A DNA stretch of 64,000 nt from Roseovarius sp. M141 (GTDB lineage Bacteria > Pseudomonadota > Alphaproteobacteria > Rhodobacterales > Rhodobacteraceae): positions 3,286,001 through 3,350,000 of the forward strand of contig NZ_VCNH01000008.1 in assembly GCF_024355225.1 (NCBI RefSeq), read 5' to 3'. A model generated the notes under the pieces. The model did no database searches, was not told where the DNA came from, and saw nothing but the letters and a program-made list of their open reading frames with translations. Below, in pieces: positions 27,646 to 37,548 of this stretch (position 1 is its first letter; every line of letters starts with the position of its first letter). A program made the position numbers and the translations under genes.

Positions 27646-29421
27646 ATGACCGACACGTCCCCTTCCGGCTATCGCGTTCTGGCCCGCAAATACCGGCCCG
27701 AAACCTTCGCCGATCTGGTCGGGCAGGATGCGATGGTGCGCACGCTGAAAAACGCGTTCAAGGCCGACCGCATCGCGCAGGCCTTCATCATGACCGGCAT
27801 CCGCGGCACCGGCAAAACCACGACCGCGCGCATCATTGCCAAGGGCATGAACTGCATCGGACGGGATGGCGAGGGCGGCCCCACCACCGAGCCGTGCGGC
27901 GTCTGCGAGCATTGCACCGCCATCATGGAAGGGCGCCATGTCGACGTGCTGGAAATGGACGCCGCCAGTCGTACCGGCGTGGGCGACATCCGCGAGATCA
28001 TCGATTCGGTCGCCTATCGTGCTGCCTCGGCCCGCTACAAGATCTACATCATCGACGAGGTGCACATGCTCAGCACGTCGGCCTTCAACGCGCTGCTGAA
28101 AACGCTGGAAGAGCCGCCCGCCCACGTCAAATTCATCTTCGCCACCACAGAAATCCGCAAGGTGCCGGTGACGGTGCTCAGCCGCTGCCAGCGGTTTGAC
28201 CTGCGCCGGATCGAACCGGAGGTCATGCTGAAACTCACCCGCCGCCTCGCGGATGCCGAGGGCGCGCAGATCACGGATGACGCGCTGGCCCTGATCGTGC
28301 GCGCCTCCGAAGGGTCGGCCCGCGATGCCACGTCCCTATTGGATCAGGCCATCAGCCACGGCGCCGGTGAAACGGGCGCCGATCAGGTGCGCGCGATGCT
28401 GGGGCTGGCCGACCGGGGCCGGGTGCTGGACCTGTTCGATCTCATATTGAGGGGCGACGCGGCAGGCGCGCTGACCGAGCTGGGGGCGCAATACTCCGAC
28501 GGGGCCGACCCGCTGGCGGTGCTGCGCGATCTGGCCGAAATCACCCATTGGACCTCGGTGGTGAAAATCACGCCCGAAGCCGCAGACGATCCCACCATCG
28601 GCCCGGACGAACGCGCCCGCGGTCTGCAAATGGCCGAGGCACTGCCGATGCGTGTGCTCACCCGCATGTGGCAGATGCTGCTGAAGGCGTTGGAAGAAGT
28701 GGCAGGCGCGCCCAACTCCATGATGGCCGCCGAAATGGCCGTGATCCGCCTGACCCATGTTGCCGACCTGCCCAGCCCCGAGGATCTGCTGCGCAAACTG
28801 CAAAACACGCCGGTGCCCAGCACGCCGCCCACAGGTAGCGCCGCGCCATCGCCCTCCGGCGGCGCTACATCCACTCCTTCAAACGCCTACGCCCCCCCCG
28901 CCGCTCCTCAAGGCTCGCAACCGCGCGCCTCCGGCGATGGCGCAGGCCAGACCCTCGCCATCGCCTCCGAAACCGAGGCCGCGCTGGCGCATTATCCAAC
29001 CTTTCACCACGTGGTCGAGACAATCCGCGCCAACCGCGACGTCAAGCTACTGGTTGAGGTTGAAACCTGCGTCCAACTGGCCGCCTATCAGCCCGGCCGG
29101 ATCGAATTCGTCCCCACGGATAATGCCCCCCGCGATCTGGCCCAACGCCTCGGCGCCGCGCTCCAGCGCTGGACCGGCAACCGCTGGGCCGTGACACTGG
29201 TCAACGAGGGCGGCGCGCAGACCATCGCAGGCGTGCGCGACGCCGAAGATCTGGCGCTCAAGGATGAGGCATGCCAACATCCGCTGGTGCAGGCGGTGAT
29301 GGACGCATTTCCCGGCGCTGAAATCCTGGAAATCCGCACCGCCCGGCAAATCGCAAATGAGGCGGCAGCAGACGCCCTGCCCGAAGTCGAGGATGAATGG
29401 GATCCCTTCGAAGAGGATTGA
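27646..29421 (+). CDS. dnaX: DNA polymerase III subunit gamma/tau
   Basis: 591 residues. It is the clamp-loader ATPase and replisome organiser. Walker A is GIRGTGKT at residues 51-58, zinc-binding cysteines are Cys70, Cys84, Cys87 and Cys90, and the Walker B/DExH-like IIDEVHMLS follows. After the AAA+ and collar domains comes a proline/alanine-rich linker (about residues 385-440), then the tau-specific domains. No frameshift slippery sequence was sought. It starts the dnaX-ybaB-recR cluster, a widespread bacterial arrangement. Confidence 0.97.
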   Translation: MTDTSPSGYRVLARKYRPETFADLVGQDAMVRTLKNAFKADRIAQAFIMTGIRGTGKTTTARIIAKGMNCIGRDGEGGPTTEPCGVCEHCTAIMEGRHVDVLEMDAASRTGVGDIREIIDSVAYRAASARYKIYIIDEVHMLSTSAFNALLKTLEEPPAHVKFIFATTEIRKVPVTVLSRCQRFDLRRIEPEVMLKLTRRLADAEGAQITDDALALIVRASEGSARDATSLLDQAISHGAGETGADQVRAMLGLADRGRVLDLFDLILRGDAAGALTELGAQYSDGADPLAVLRDLAEITHWTSVVKITPEAADDPTIGPDERARGLQMAEALPMRVLTRMWQMLLKALEEVAGAPNSMMAAEMAVIRLTHVADLPSPEDLLRKLQNTPVPSTPPTGSAAPSPSGGATSTPSNAYAPPAAPQGSQPRASGDGAGQTLAIASETEAALAHYPTFHHVVETIRANRDVKLLVEVETCVQLAAYQPGRIEFVPTDNAPRDLAQRLGAALQRWTGNRWAVTLVNEGGAQTIAGVRDAEDLALKDEACQHPLVQAVMDAFPGAEILEIRTARQIANEAAADALPEVEDEWDPFEED

Positions 29422-29509
29422 CCGCCGCCCTCATGCCGCGTCTGGCCCTTGTTCCGCCGCCCCGCCGCACGTATCTAGAGACCAACCGTTTACCGATTGG
29501 AGAATTAAG

Positions 29510-29854
29510 ATGTTCAAGGGACTGGGCCAGATGGGCGACATGGCCAAGATGATGAAGGCCGCACAGGAAATGCAGACCAAGATGGCAACCCTGCAAGAGG
29601 AAATGCACAGCCTGACCGTCACCGGAGAATCAGGCGCAGGTCTGGTCAAGGCCGTCGCCACCTGTAAGGGCGAACTGAAAAGCCTCGACATCGATCCGTC
29701 GATCTTCTCCGGCGACGACAAGGAAGTCGTCGAAGATCTGATCCTCGCCGCGATCAAGGATGCCCAAGGCAAGGCCAGCGACCGCGCCCAGGAAGAGATG
29801 GGCAAACTGTCCGAGGGCATGGGCCTGCCAAAGGACATGAAGCTGCCCTTCTAG
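29510..29854 (+). CDS. ybaB: YbaB/EbfC family nucleoid-associated protein
   Basis: 114 residues from the ATG at 29510, just after GGAGAATTAAG. The N-terminus [21 protein letters not shown] and the conserved [12 protein letters not shown] are typical. It binds DNA as a dimer and is nearly always found between dnaX and recR, as here. The frame is open further upstream but reads through the dnaX end in another phase. Confidence 0.95.
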   Translation: MFKGLGQMGDMAKMMKAAQEMQTKMATLQEEMHSLTVTGESGAGLVKAVATCKGELKSLDIDPSIFSGDDKEVVEDLILAAIKDAQGKASDRAQEEMGKLSEGMGLPKDMKLPF

Positions 29855-29931
29855 GCGCGCCCGCCACTTTCAATGTTCCGACAAATACTCTCGCCGAAGG
29901 CAATCCCGGCGTTGCAATCAGGACACTTCGC

Positions 29932-30525
29932 TTGAGCTCAAACCGCAACATCGAAACGCTGATCCAGATGATGGCCAAACTACCCGGCCTCGGTCCCCGC
30001 TCGGCCCGGCGCGCGGTTCTGCATCTGATCGCCAAGCGCGAACTCAAACTGATGCCGCTGGCAGACATGATGCAGTCTGTCGCAGCCACAGCGCGCGAAT
30101 GTTCGGTCTGCGGCAATATCGGCGCGGCAGAGGTCTGCGACATCTGCCGCGCGCCCAAACGCGCAAACGGCCTGCTCTGCGTGGTCGAGGACGTTGCCGA
30201 CCTCTGGGCGATGGAACGGGGCGGCGCTTTTCAGGGCCGCTACCACGTTCTGGGCGGCACATTGAGTGCGCTGGATCAGGTCGGCCCCGAGCAATTGCGC
30301 ATTCCAGCCATGATCCGCAGGATTGATGACGAGAGCATCACCGAGGTCATCCTCGCCCTCGGGGCCACGATCGACGGGCAGACCACGGCGCATTACATCG
30401 CCGACCAGATCGAGGGCCGCGTACGCCTGACCACACTTGCCCAAGGCGTCCCCATCGGCGGCGAACTGGACTATCTGGACGATGGCACGATCAGCGCAGC
30501 GCTCAGCGCGCGGCGGGCGCTTTAG
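29932..30525 (+). CDS. recR: Recombination protein RecR
   Basis: 197 residues from a TTG start at 29932, chosen because the sequence [20 protein letters not shown] follows immediately. The C4 zinc finger is Cys57, Cys60, Cys69 and Cys72, then a Toprim domain and a C-terminal Walker-like tail. With RecF and RecO it loads RecA at gaps. It follows ybaB after 77 bases. A hairpin of AGGCGCC/GGCGCCT (30524-30549) overlaps its stop region. Confidence 0.96.
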   Translation: MSSNRNIETLIQMMAKLPGLGPRSARRAVLHLIAKRELKLMPLADMMQSVAATARECSVCGNIGAAEVCDICRAPKRANGLLCVVEDVADLWAMERGGAFQGRYHVLGGTLSALDQVGPEQLRIPAMIRRIDDESITEVILALGATIDGQTTAHYIADQIEGRVRLTTLAQGVPIGGELDYLDDGTISAALSARRAL

Positions 30526-30549
30526 GCGCCACATCTGCGCTGGGCGCCT
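30524..30549. terminator. Hairpin at the recR 3' end
   Basis: AGGCGCC (30524-30530) pairs perfectly with GGCGCCT (30543-30549) over a 12-base loop. No U-tract follows, so termination efficiency is uncertain. Confidence 0.4.
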
Positions 30550-30576
30550 GTCGCGGGTGTCGGGATTTGGGTATTT

Positions 30577-30615
30577 TCACCAAGAAAAGCCACAGGCGGC
30601 GCATTGATCCGCCTG
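30577..30615 (-). terminator. Terminator-like hairpin of the DUF4139 gene
   Basis: On the minus strand CAGGCGG and CCGCCTG (plus positions 30609-30615 and 30593-30599) form a 7-base stem with a 9-base loop, followed by TGGCTTTTCTTGG, a moderately T-rich run. It lies 14 bases after the stop of the DUF4139 gene. Confidence 0.5.
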
Positions 30616-30628
30616 CGGGCTGAACCGC

Positions 30629-32251
30629 TTAGTCCAGAATCTTGCCTTCGGGCCACTGCATGTCATGCTCCAGCGTGATAGTGCGGCTTGCGCCCGGCGC
30701 CAGATCGAAATCCCACGCCAGAATACCCCGCTGACCCTCGAGGTTTTCCTCGGTCGGGCGCGGATCAGACTGCCAATCGATTTGCAGATCTTCCTGCTCG
30801 GAATAGGGGACGCGGTCCAGCACGCGCAGCGACCAGGCCTCGTCGGTGAGGTTTTCGATCTCAATCTTCGCGGTCTCGGTCAGGTCGCTGGATTTGCGGA
30901 TCAGCCCGCGGTCGCCCTCTTCGCGGTCCAGTACCGTGCGGGTCAGGCGTAGCCCGTCGATGGGGCCAAAGGACAGCTCTGCCTCGGCGCCCGCGGCGAT
31001 CAGATCACCCTGGACCTGCCCGACAAAGGTATCGCCCAGATAAAGATTCGTCTGTCCCGGCAGGATCAGCTCGCCCGTGTCGTTGGTCAGCGTCGCCATC
31101 AGATACGCCGTCTCGTCGTACAGCGGCACGGCGCGCGCCTCGATCTCGGCCTGCGTATCCAGCGTACCCAGCGCGATGCGCAGCGCATCGGCGCCTGATG
31201 CGACCGACACCGGCGGCGCGTAGTTGTAGGTCACGGCCAGACCGTCAAAATCCGCCTCGGCCATGACCACAGATGGGGCAGACTCGGCTATCATCAGGCT
31301 GTCTGCGGACCTGTCGAACGCGGCGCCTGCCGCTTCCTTGCGCATCAGCTGGACCGGCTCGCCGATGCGGCGCAGCAGCGGGTATATCATGCTGGGCGCG
31401 GTCTGGCCGCTGGGGCGCACGGTGGAGAGTGTCAGCGCGACATCTGTCCAGTTCTCGCCCGTATTCTGCCGCACATAGGCGCCCCGGGCGACGGCGAGCG
31501 CGCCTGTCTCGCGCGTCAGGGTCATGTCATAGACTGGCGCCCAGCCGGCATCATGTGTCTGGTAGGTAACGTCCAGCGTGCCCTCGATCTGGGCATCGGC
31601 CGTGACCGAAACGGCCAGCATCGCGCGATCCTCGCGCTCGGGGACGAGGGCCGCAAGGGCGCGGCGCGCCTGCTCCAATGCTTCGATGAGGTCTTTCAGG
31701 CCACGCTCGGCCTGTTCGGCTTCGCGGCGTGCATCATGGGCCGATTGCCGCGCCGCCAAGGTTTGCGTCCCGATCATCTGGGCCAGGTCGCGCAGGGTGG
31801 CAACATCCTGGGCCGCGACCCCGTCGCCCTGCCCCAATTGAGACAGGAAGGCGACCTGCGCGTCAGCCGCATCGACCGCCAGTTGCATCCGGGCGATGTC
31901 AGCCTGCGCGTCGCGCAGGGCATCCTCGCGGCGCTCGACCTCGGCCTCGGCGGCCTCGATGGCTGCGGATTGGCGGTCACCGCGTGGCGGGACAAAATCG
32001 CGGCGCGTGGTGACGCCGCCCATCTGCGCGCCGGTGACGGTAACGCGGACGGTTTGCAGGTCCGTGTTCTGCGGCAGGTCAAGAAGGATCAGGTCATGCT
32101 GTCCTGCGGGCGCGCTGAACGGAACCGACCGGTGCACGGTGGCGCCCTGCGGATACAGCGTGACATCCGAAACCCGGCTGGTCAGCGGGATATCATCGGC
32201 CCAAAGGGCGGTGGGCAAAGCGAGGGCGAAAAGCAAAGTTACGGGGCGCAT
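30629..32251 (-). CDS. Secreted DUF4139 protein, mucoidy-inhibitor MuiA-like
   Basis: 540 residues. There is a signal peptide (MRPVTLLFALALPTALWA, cleaved near residue 18). An N-terminal beta domain DVTLYPQGATVHRSV is the family signature of DUF4140, then a coiled coil at about residues 95-205 rich in Ala, Glu, Arg and Gln, then the DUF4139 beta-rich domain to the end. The family includes MuiA of E. coli, linked to mucoidy when overproduced; the mechanism is unknown. It probably works in the periplasm or on the cell surface. It is a single gene on the minus strand. Confidence 0.88.
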   Translation of the reverse strand: MRPVTLLFALALPTALWADDIPLTSRVSDVTLYPQGATVHRSVPFSAPAGQHDLILLDLPQNTDLQTVRVTVTGAQMGGVTTRRDFVPPRGDRQSAAIEAAEAEVERREDALRDAQADIARMQLAVDAADAQVAFLSQLGQGDGVAAQDVATLRDLAQMIGTQTLAARQSAHDARREAEQAERGLKDLIEALEQARRALAALVPEREDRAMLAVSVTADAQIEGTLDVTYQTHDAGWAPVYDMTLTRETGALAVARGAYVRQNTGENWTDVALTLSTVRPSGQTAPSMIYPLLRRIGEPVQLMRKEAAGAAFDRSADSLMIAESAPSVVMAEADFDGLAVTYNYAPPVSVASGADALRIALGTLDTQAEIEARAVPLYDETAYLMATLTNDTGELILPGQTNLYLGDTFVGQVQGDLIAAGAEAELSFGPIDGLRLTRTVLDREEGDRGLIRKSSDLTETAKIEIENLTDEAWSLRVLDRVPYSEQEDLQIDWQSDPRPTEENLEGQRGILAWDFDLAPGASRTITLEHDMQWPEGKILD

Positions 32252-32494
32252 ATTGGTCTCCAGCTATTTGACCGGCAGCTTTTGGCGCGGCGGGCAGAAT
32301 TGCAAGGAGATTGGCGACGGGATGCGCGAAGTCACGGTTAATTTACATATTTGCGGCGTAATGCATGGGACGATTGACGGTGGCAATATGAACTTGGCAG
32401 GGCCGGTGGCACAGGACCAAGGAGACCCCACAGGGCAAAGATTGAATCCGGCGCAGCGCACTGCGCCGGAAGAAAGCGACGTGATCGGGCGCAA

Positions 32495-33517
32495 TCAGCC
32501 CTTTTTCAGCACGCGCTGGCCCAGCGTTTCGGCAATCTGTACGGCGTTCAGAGCCGCGCCCTTGCGCAGGTTGTCCGACACACACCACAGGTTCAGGCCG
32601 TTCTCGATCGTGCTGTCCTGACGGATGCGGCTGATGAAGGTGGCGAAATCACCGACGCATTCGATGGGCGTGACGTAGCCGCCGTCCTGCCGCTTGTCGA
32701 TCACCATGATGCCCGGCGCCTCGCGCAGGATATCGCGGGCCTCGTCCTCGTCCAGGAACTCCTCGAACTCGATGTTGATCGCCTCGGAATGGCCGACAAA
32801 GACCGGCACGCGCACGCAGGTGGCCGTGACCTTGATCGACGGGTCCATGATCTTCTTGGTCTCTGCGACCATCTTCCACTCTTCTTTCGTGTCGCCGCTG
32901 TCCATGAAGACGTCGATATGCGGGATCACGTTGAAGGCGATCTGCTTGGTGAATTTCTTGGCCGGCTTGTCATCGGTGGGGTTGTAGATCGACTTGGTCT
33001 GATCCCACAGCTCGTCAATGCCTTCCTTGCCCGCGCCGGAGACGGACTGGTAGGTACTGACGACGACGCGCTTGATGCCGGCGCGGTCATGCAAAGGCTT
33101 CAGCGCCACGACCATCTGCGCGGTCGAGCAGTTGGGGTTGGCGATGATGTTCTTCTTGTGAACCATCTCGACCGCTTCGGGGTTCACTTCGGGAACGACC
33201 AGCGGCACGTCCGCGTCGTAGCGGTAGAGCGAGCTGTTATCGATCACGATGCACCCGGCCTTGGCCGCCTTGGGCGCGTAGATCTTGGTGGCATCGGACC
33301 CGATGGCGAATAGCGCGATATCCCAGCCCGCGAAATCGAAGGTATCCAGATCCTTGGTCTTGAGCGTCTTGTCGCCATAGCTGACTTCGCTGCCCAGCGA
33401 CTTGCGGCTGGCCAGTGCGACCACCTCGTCTGCAGGGAACTGACGCTCGGCCAGAATGTTCAGCATTTCGCGTCCCACGTTGCCCGTGGCACCGACGACG
33501 GCGACTCTGTAGCCCAT
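32495..33517 (-). CDS. asd: Aspartate-semialdehyde dehydrogenase
   Basis: 340 residues, normal length. It reduces aspartyl phosphate to aspartate semialdehyde with NADPH, the branch point to lysine, threonine, methionine and diaminopimelate. The nucleotide motif VVGATGNVGREM is at residues 7-18, the catalytic Cys130 is in ANPNCSTAQ, and the later GHSEAINIEFE region matches the dimerisation/catalytic domain. It stands alone; the gene upstream is an unrelated transporter. Confidence 0.97.
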   Translation of the reverse strand: MGYRVAVVGATGNVGREMLNILAERQFPADEVVALASRKSLGSEVSYGDKTLKTKDLDTFDFAGWDIALFAIGSDATKIYAPKAAKAGCIVIDNSSLYRYDADVPLVVPEVNPEAVEMVHKKNIIANPNCSTAQMVVALKPLHDRAGIKRVVVSTYQSVSGAGKEGIDELWDQTKSIYNPTDDKPAKKFTKQIAFNVIPHIDVFMDSGDTKEEWKMVAETKKIMDPSIKVTATCVRVPVFVGHSEAINIEFEEFLDEDEARDILREAPGIMVIDKRQDGGYVTPIECVGDFATFISRIRQDSTIENGLNLWCVSDNLRKGAALNAVQIAETLGQRVLKKG

Positions 33518-33591
33518 TCACTCTACTCCTGATAAAATACGGTTTGACTGCGCGCGTCTTAGCCGTTTGAGCGCGCGGGGGAAAGGGGCCG

Positions 33592-34767
33592 TCAGACCGG
33601 CGCGTCGCGGCTGAACAGATAGACCAGCGATCCGGCCAGGGCAGCCACGCCAAAGAACGCGAAAAGCGCGCCGTATGCAGCCACATCGCCCGATGTGGCT
33701 GCCACCCGCACATGCAATACGCCCGAGCCGAGTTGCATCAGGCCGACGCCGCCGATGCCGAAAAGGTTCATCAACGTCACCCCCCGGCCCGCCAGATGCG
33801 CCGGGAAAAAGCCGCGCGCATGGGCGATCATCACCGGAAAGGTCGAGCCGAACAGCCCGATGGCCGCGCACAGGGCAATACCAAGTCCAACGCTGTGCCC
33901 CACCAGCACCGCCAGCATCAGGCTGGCGGCGGCGCAGGCCATGTTGCCACTGAAAATGACCCATTTATGGGTGCCGAATACCCGGTCGAGCGGGCCATAG
34001 ACCAGAGTCCCGCAGATCATCGCCACGCCCATCACCAGTGACGCCTGTCCCAGCTGCCCGGTGCCAAGGCCGAAAATGTCGCTCAGATATGGGCCTATCC
34101 AGAGACCCCGAATTGCCGCCACTGGTGCGTAACAGACAAAAATCATAGGGAAAATTGGCCAGAGTGCACGCATTTTCAACAGGTCCAGCACCGAGCCGCG
34201 CTGCCCGCCCGGCGCCGCCTCGGGATCTCGCACAAAGGCGAGCAGAACGGCCGCCGCCAGCGCCGTGATCGCCGCGAGGCAGATCATGGCCGCACGCCAG
34301 CCGAATGCCTCGACCGTCCAGGCCATCGGCCAGGATGCGCCCAGATTGCCGAGTGATCCGATGGCCAGAAGCAACGCCGCCATGGTGGCGAACTGCGCCG
34401 AATTGCCTTGCCGCGCCAGAATGTAGTAGGCCGACACCAGCACCGGGGCGCAGCCTGCCCCGATCATCACCATCGCCAGATTGACTAATGCCGGGCCTTG
34501 CGCAAACGCAAACACCAACGCGCCGCCGGCCCCGCCAATCAGCAGCAGCGACGATGCCGTGCGGCGTGGCCCGATGTGATCCAGCGCCCAGCCGACAGGC
34601 AACTGCGCACCGGCAAAGGCGAGAAACCACAGCCCCGATGCGAAGGCCAGATCCTCCGGCCCCGTGCCGATATCGCGCGCCAGAACTCCGCCAAGAACGG
34701 CAAGGAAGGCACGATAGAATTGGCTAAGGACATAGGCGAGGCACAAAAGGATCAGCCCGGCGCGCAT
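33592..34767 (-). CDS. Major facilitator superfamily transporter
   Basis: 391 residues from the ATG at 34767 (MRAGLILLCLAYVLSQFYRA). About 12 membrane segments. The conserved MFS motif after the second helix is seen as QLPVGWALDHIGPRR at about residues 55-69. The substrate cannot be assigned; it could be an exporter of small organic compounds or a sugar/organic acid carrier. It is upstream of asd on the same strand with a 74-base gap. Confidence 0.85.
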   Translation of the reverse strand: MRAGLILLCLAYVLSQFYRAFLAVLGGVLARDIGTGPEDLAFASGLWFLAFAGAQLPVGWALDHIGPRRTASSLLLIGGAGGALVFAFAQGPALVNLAMVMIGAGCAPVLVSAYYILARQGNSAQFATMAALLLAIGSLGNLGASWPMAWTVEAFGWRAAMICLAAITALAAAVLLAFVRDPEAAPGGQRGSVLDLLKMRALWPIFPMIFVCYAPVAAIRGLWIGPYLSDIFGLGTGQLGQASLVMGVAMICGTLVYGPLDRVFGTHKWVIFSGNMACAAASLMLAVLVGHSVGLGIALCAAIGLFGSTFPVMIAHARGFFPAHLAGRGVTLMNLFGIGGVGLMQLGSGVLHVRVAATSGDVAAYGALFAFFGVAALAGSLVYLFSRDAPV

Positions 34768-34960
34768 GAGACTCTCCTTTGCGACGTCATAGGGCGCTTG
34801 CGTTGCATGATCGCGTGGCGCTGGCAAGATGGCGGTGCAGGCTGCGGAATGACCTTAGGTCCGGTATGTGTGGGGCATAGGGCGGAATTTGAGTATTTTC
34901 AGAACATTGAAAGGGGCGCGGCGCGCCCGTCCGATCTGTCTGCCTGATATGTCTGTGCCG

Positions 34961-35890
34961 TCAACCCGTGCGCGCGATGAGCGCGTCGACATGTGCCGCC
35001 ACGCTATTGGCCAGTGCGCGCAGGTTATACCCTCCTTCGAGGCTGGACACGACGCGCCCCTGCGCGTGAATACCCGCCAGATCGCAGAGCTTTTCGGTGA
35101 TCCAGGCAAAATCCGCCTCGACCAGATCAAGGCTGGCCAGCGGGTCATCGCGGTGCGCGTCGAACCCTGCCGAGATCAGGAGCAGGTCGGGCGCAAAGGC
35201 GTCCAGCGCAGGCAGGATGTGCCGCTCCATCGCCGCGCGAAAGGCGGCGCTGCCATCGCCGTCGCGCAGCGCGACATTCAGCAGGTTGCCGGATGCGCCC
35301 CTGTCGGATGGATCGCCCGTGCCGGGGAAAAGCGGCATCTGGTGCGTCGACAGAAACGCGATGCGCGGATCGTCCCGCACCAGATCTTGCGTGCCATTTC
35401 CATGGTGCACATCGAAATCGACGATTGCCACCCGGCTCAACCCGTGATGTTCCAGCGCGTGGCAGGCCGCTGCCGCAACCGTGCCAAAATAGCAAAACCC
35501 CATCGCCGTGCCACGCTCGGCGTGATGCCCGGGCGGGCGCGTAGCGACAAAGGCGTTTCGCGCACTGCCGTCCATGACCATGTCCACCGCCCGGATGGCG
35601 CCGCCAACGCCGCGCCTTGCGGCGCGCAATGTGCCCGGGGACAGCCATGTGTCGCCGTCGATGGCGAAAAACCCCTGTTCGGGAACGGCGCGTGCAAGGG
35701 CATCCAGATATGCCTGCGGATGCACGCGCAGCAATTGCGCATCGCTGGCCAGCGGTGCGTCCTCGTGCAGCAGATCGCGCGCCTCCAGGGCGCGCAGGAC
35801 CGCACGCAGACGGCCCGGCCGTTCGGGATGATCCCGCGGAACCTCATGATCGAGGCAATCGGCATGGCTGAGAAGGGCGGTGGTCATCAT
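34961..35890 (-). CDS. Histone deacetylase family protein (acetylpolyamine amidohydrolase-like)
   Basis: 309 residues from the ATG at 35890; the next codon is also ATG. Catalytic features are visible: the His pair His122-His123 in RPPGHHAE, the zinc ligands Asp160 and His162 in IVDFDVHHGNGTQ, and a further Asp in SAGFDAHRDDP. It should remove acetyl groups from amines such as acetylpolyamines, or from protein lysines. The open frame continues upstream across the divergent MscS gene, which is why the shorter start is preferred. Confidence 0.92.
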   Translation of the reverse strand: MMTTALLSHADCLDHEVPRDHPERPGRLRAVLRALEARDLLHEDAPLASDAQLLRVHPQAYLDALARAVPEQGFFAIDGDTWLSPGTLRAARRGVGGAIRAVDMVMDGSARNAFVATRPPGHHAERGTAMGFCYFGTVAAAACHALEHHGLSRVAIVDFDVHHGNGTQDLVRDDPRIAFLSTHQMPLFPGTGDPSDRGASGNLLNVALRDGDGSAAFRAAMERHILPALDAFAPDLLLISAGFDAHRDDPLASLDLVEADFAWITEKLCDLAGIHAQGRVVSSLEGGYNLRALANSVAAHVDALIARTG

Positions 35891-35989
35891 TCTGGCCTTT
35901 ATATGTGCGCACGTCCGATGCAACCGCGAATCGCGGCGCCTGTCCAGTGCAGGCTTGCCGTGCTGTCGTAGCCGTGTAATCTGCCTCAC

Positions 35990-37345
35990 ATGGCGATAGA
36001 TCCATCCACCTCCGCGACAGAACAGGCGCAGGACATTGCGCTGAGCCTGTGGGCGCAGGGACAAGGGTTCATGCTTGCGCTGCTGCGCACATGGAACACC
36101 TATCAGGTGCTGATAATCCTCGGCCTGATCCTGGTTGCACATCTGCTGAGGGCGGTTCTGGGCCCGCGCCTGCACGAGTGGATGCGCACGCGCGAAGGCT
36201 GGCCAAAATGGCGGATTCGCCTGCTGGTCATGGTGCATCGACGGCTGCGCCTGATCTTTTTCGTCGCGCTTGGGTGGATCACGTACGGGATCATGCAGGA
36301 GGTGACATGGCCCAGCCGGTCCTACCTGATCGGCATCGCGGTCAGTCTGGGGACGGCGTGGCTGGTCATCGCCTTCGTCACGCGGCTGATCGTCAACGGG
36401 TTCGTGCGCGGCGTCGTGCGCTATGCCGGATGGACCTGGGCAACGCTGATCATCCTGGGGCTGACCGACGAAGCGCAGAGCCTGATGGACAGCCTGGCCG
36501 TGCATCTGGGCGACACGCGCCTGTCAGTCTGGCTGGTCGCGCAGGCCATGGTCATCCTCGGCGCTCTTTTGTTCGCCGCCCGGCTGGTGTCGACGACGAC
36601 ATCCGGCCGGATCAGGCAAAACGAACAGATCTCACCATCGATGCAGGTGCTGGCGGTCAAGCTGCTTCAGGTCACGCTGTACGGTGCCGCATTTTTCATC
36701 GGGCTGCGCACGGTCGGGGTGGACCTGACCGGCCTTGCCTTCCTGTCGGGCGCGATCGGTGTCGGCATTGGCTTTGGCCTGCAAAAGGTGGTGTCGAATC
36801 TGGTGTCGGGCGTCATCATCCTGCTGGACAAATCGATCAAGCCGGGCGACGTCATCAGCCTGGGAGAGACATTCGGCTGGATCAATGCGCTGGGTGCGCG
36901 CTATGTCAGTGTCGTCACCCGCGACGGCAAGGAATACCTGATCCCGAACGAGGATCTGATTACCAGCCAGGTCGTCAACTGGTCCCACTCCAACGAATTC
37001 GTGCGCCTTGATATCCATTTCGGCACCGCCTACGGGGACGACCCGCACAAGGTGCGCAAGATCGCGATCGAAGCCGCATCTGCCGTGCCGCGTGTGCTGG
37101 CCATGAAAGAGCCGGTATGCCATATCGTCGGCTTTGGCGACAGCAGCGTGGACTATATCCTGCGCTTCTGGATCCGTGACCCGACACAGGGGCTGACCAA
37201 CATTCGCGGCAATGTCTATCTGGCGCTATGGGATGCGTTTCACGACAATGGTATCTCGATCCCCTTCCCTCAGCGCGAGGTCCGCATGCTGAACGATCCC
37301 GAAGACATCTCCAGACCCACCCGTTTTAATCCCGCAGAACCCTGA
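35990..37345 (+). CDS. Mechanosensitive ion channel (MscS family)
   Basis: 451 residues with five or so membrane segments, then the MscS core. The pore-lining helix and following beta domain are seen at about residues 245-300: FLSGAIGVGIGFGLQKVVSN and then LLDKSIKPGDVISLGE. The C-terminal alpha/beta cage domain follows. It opens under hypo-osmotic stress to release solutes. Divergent from the histone-deacetylase-family gene. Longer than E. coli MscS because of extra N-terminal helices. Confidence 0.93.
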   Translation: MAIDPSTSATEQAQDIALSLWAQGQGFMLALLRTWNTYQVLIILGLILVAHLLRAVLGPRLHEWMRTREGWPKWRIRLLVMVHRRLRLIFFVALGWITYGIMQEVTWPSRSYLIGIAVSLGTAWLVIAFVTRLIVNGFVRGVVRYAGWTWATLIILGLTDEAQSLMDSLAVHLGDTRLSVWLVAQAMVILGALLFAARLVSTTTSGRIRQNEQISPSMQVLAVKLLQVTLYGAAFFIGLRTVGVDLTGLAFLSGAIGVGIGFGLQKVVSNLVSGVIILLDKSIKPGDVISLGETFGWINALGARYVSVVTRDGKEYLIPNEDLITSQVVNWSHSNEFVRLDIHFGTAYGDDPHKVRKIAIEAASAVPRVLAMKEPVCHIVGFGDSSVDYILRFWIRDPTQGLTNIRGNVYLALWDAFHDNGISIPFPQREVRMLNDPEDISRPTRFNPAEP

Positions 37346-37412
37346 AGGGGCGTGCAGCTATCGGCAAATCAGGCACGGTTCCGCGAATTGCAAACAATTC
37401 TCAGGTGTCTCA

Positions 37413-37441
37413 TTGAAAGAGGCGCCCCGGCTTGCTACTTT
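37413..37441 (+). promoter_or_regulatory. Predicted promoter for the rsfS cluster
   Basis: TTGAAA (37413-37418) and TACTTT (37436-37441) with an exact 17-base spacer. It precedes the rsfS-rlmH genes by about 100 bases and is the best promoter match in this gap. Confidence 0.45.
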
Positions 37442-37548
37442 CAGGAATGCCCGGCACCGGGGCTACATGCAGGTGCATTACTCAGGAGGGCAACGAGCTG
37501 TCCATTTCCGCAGCAGCGGCCATCGCCGCCGATACGAAGGTGCCCCAT

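Noticed and set aside
34961..36505. 514-residue version of the histone-deacetylase-family protein
   Set aside because: The extra N-terminal 200 residues read through the divergent MscS gene and its promoter; the family start fits at 35890.
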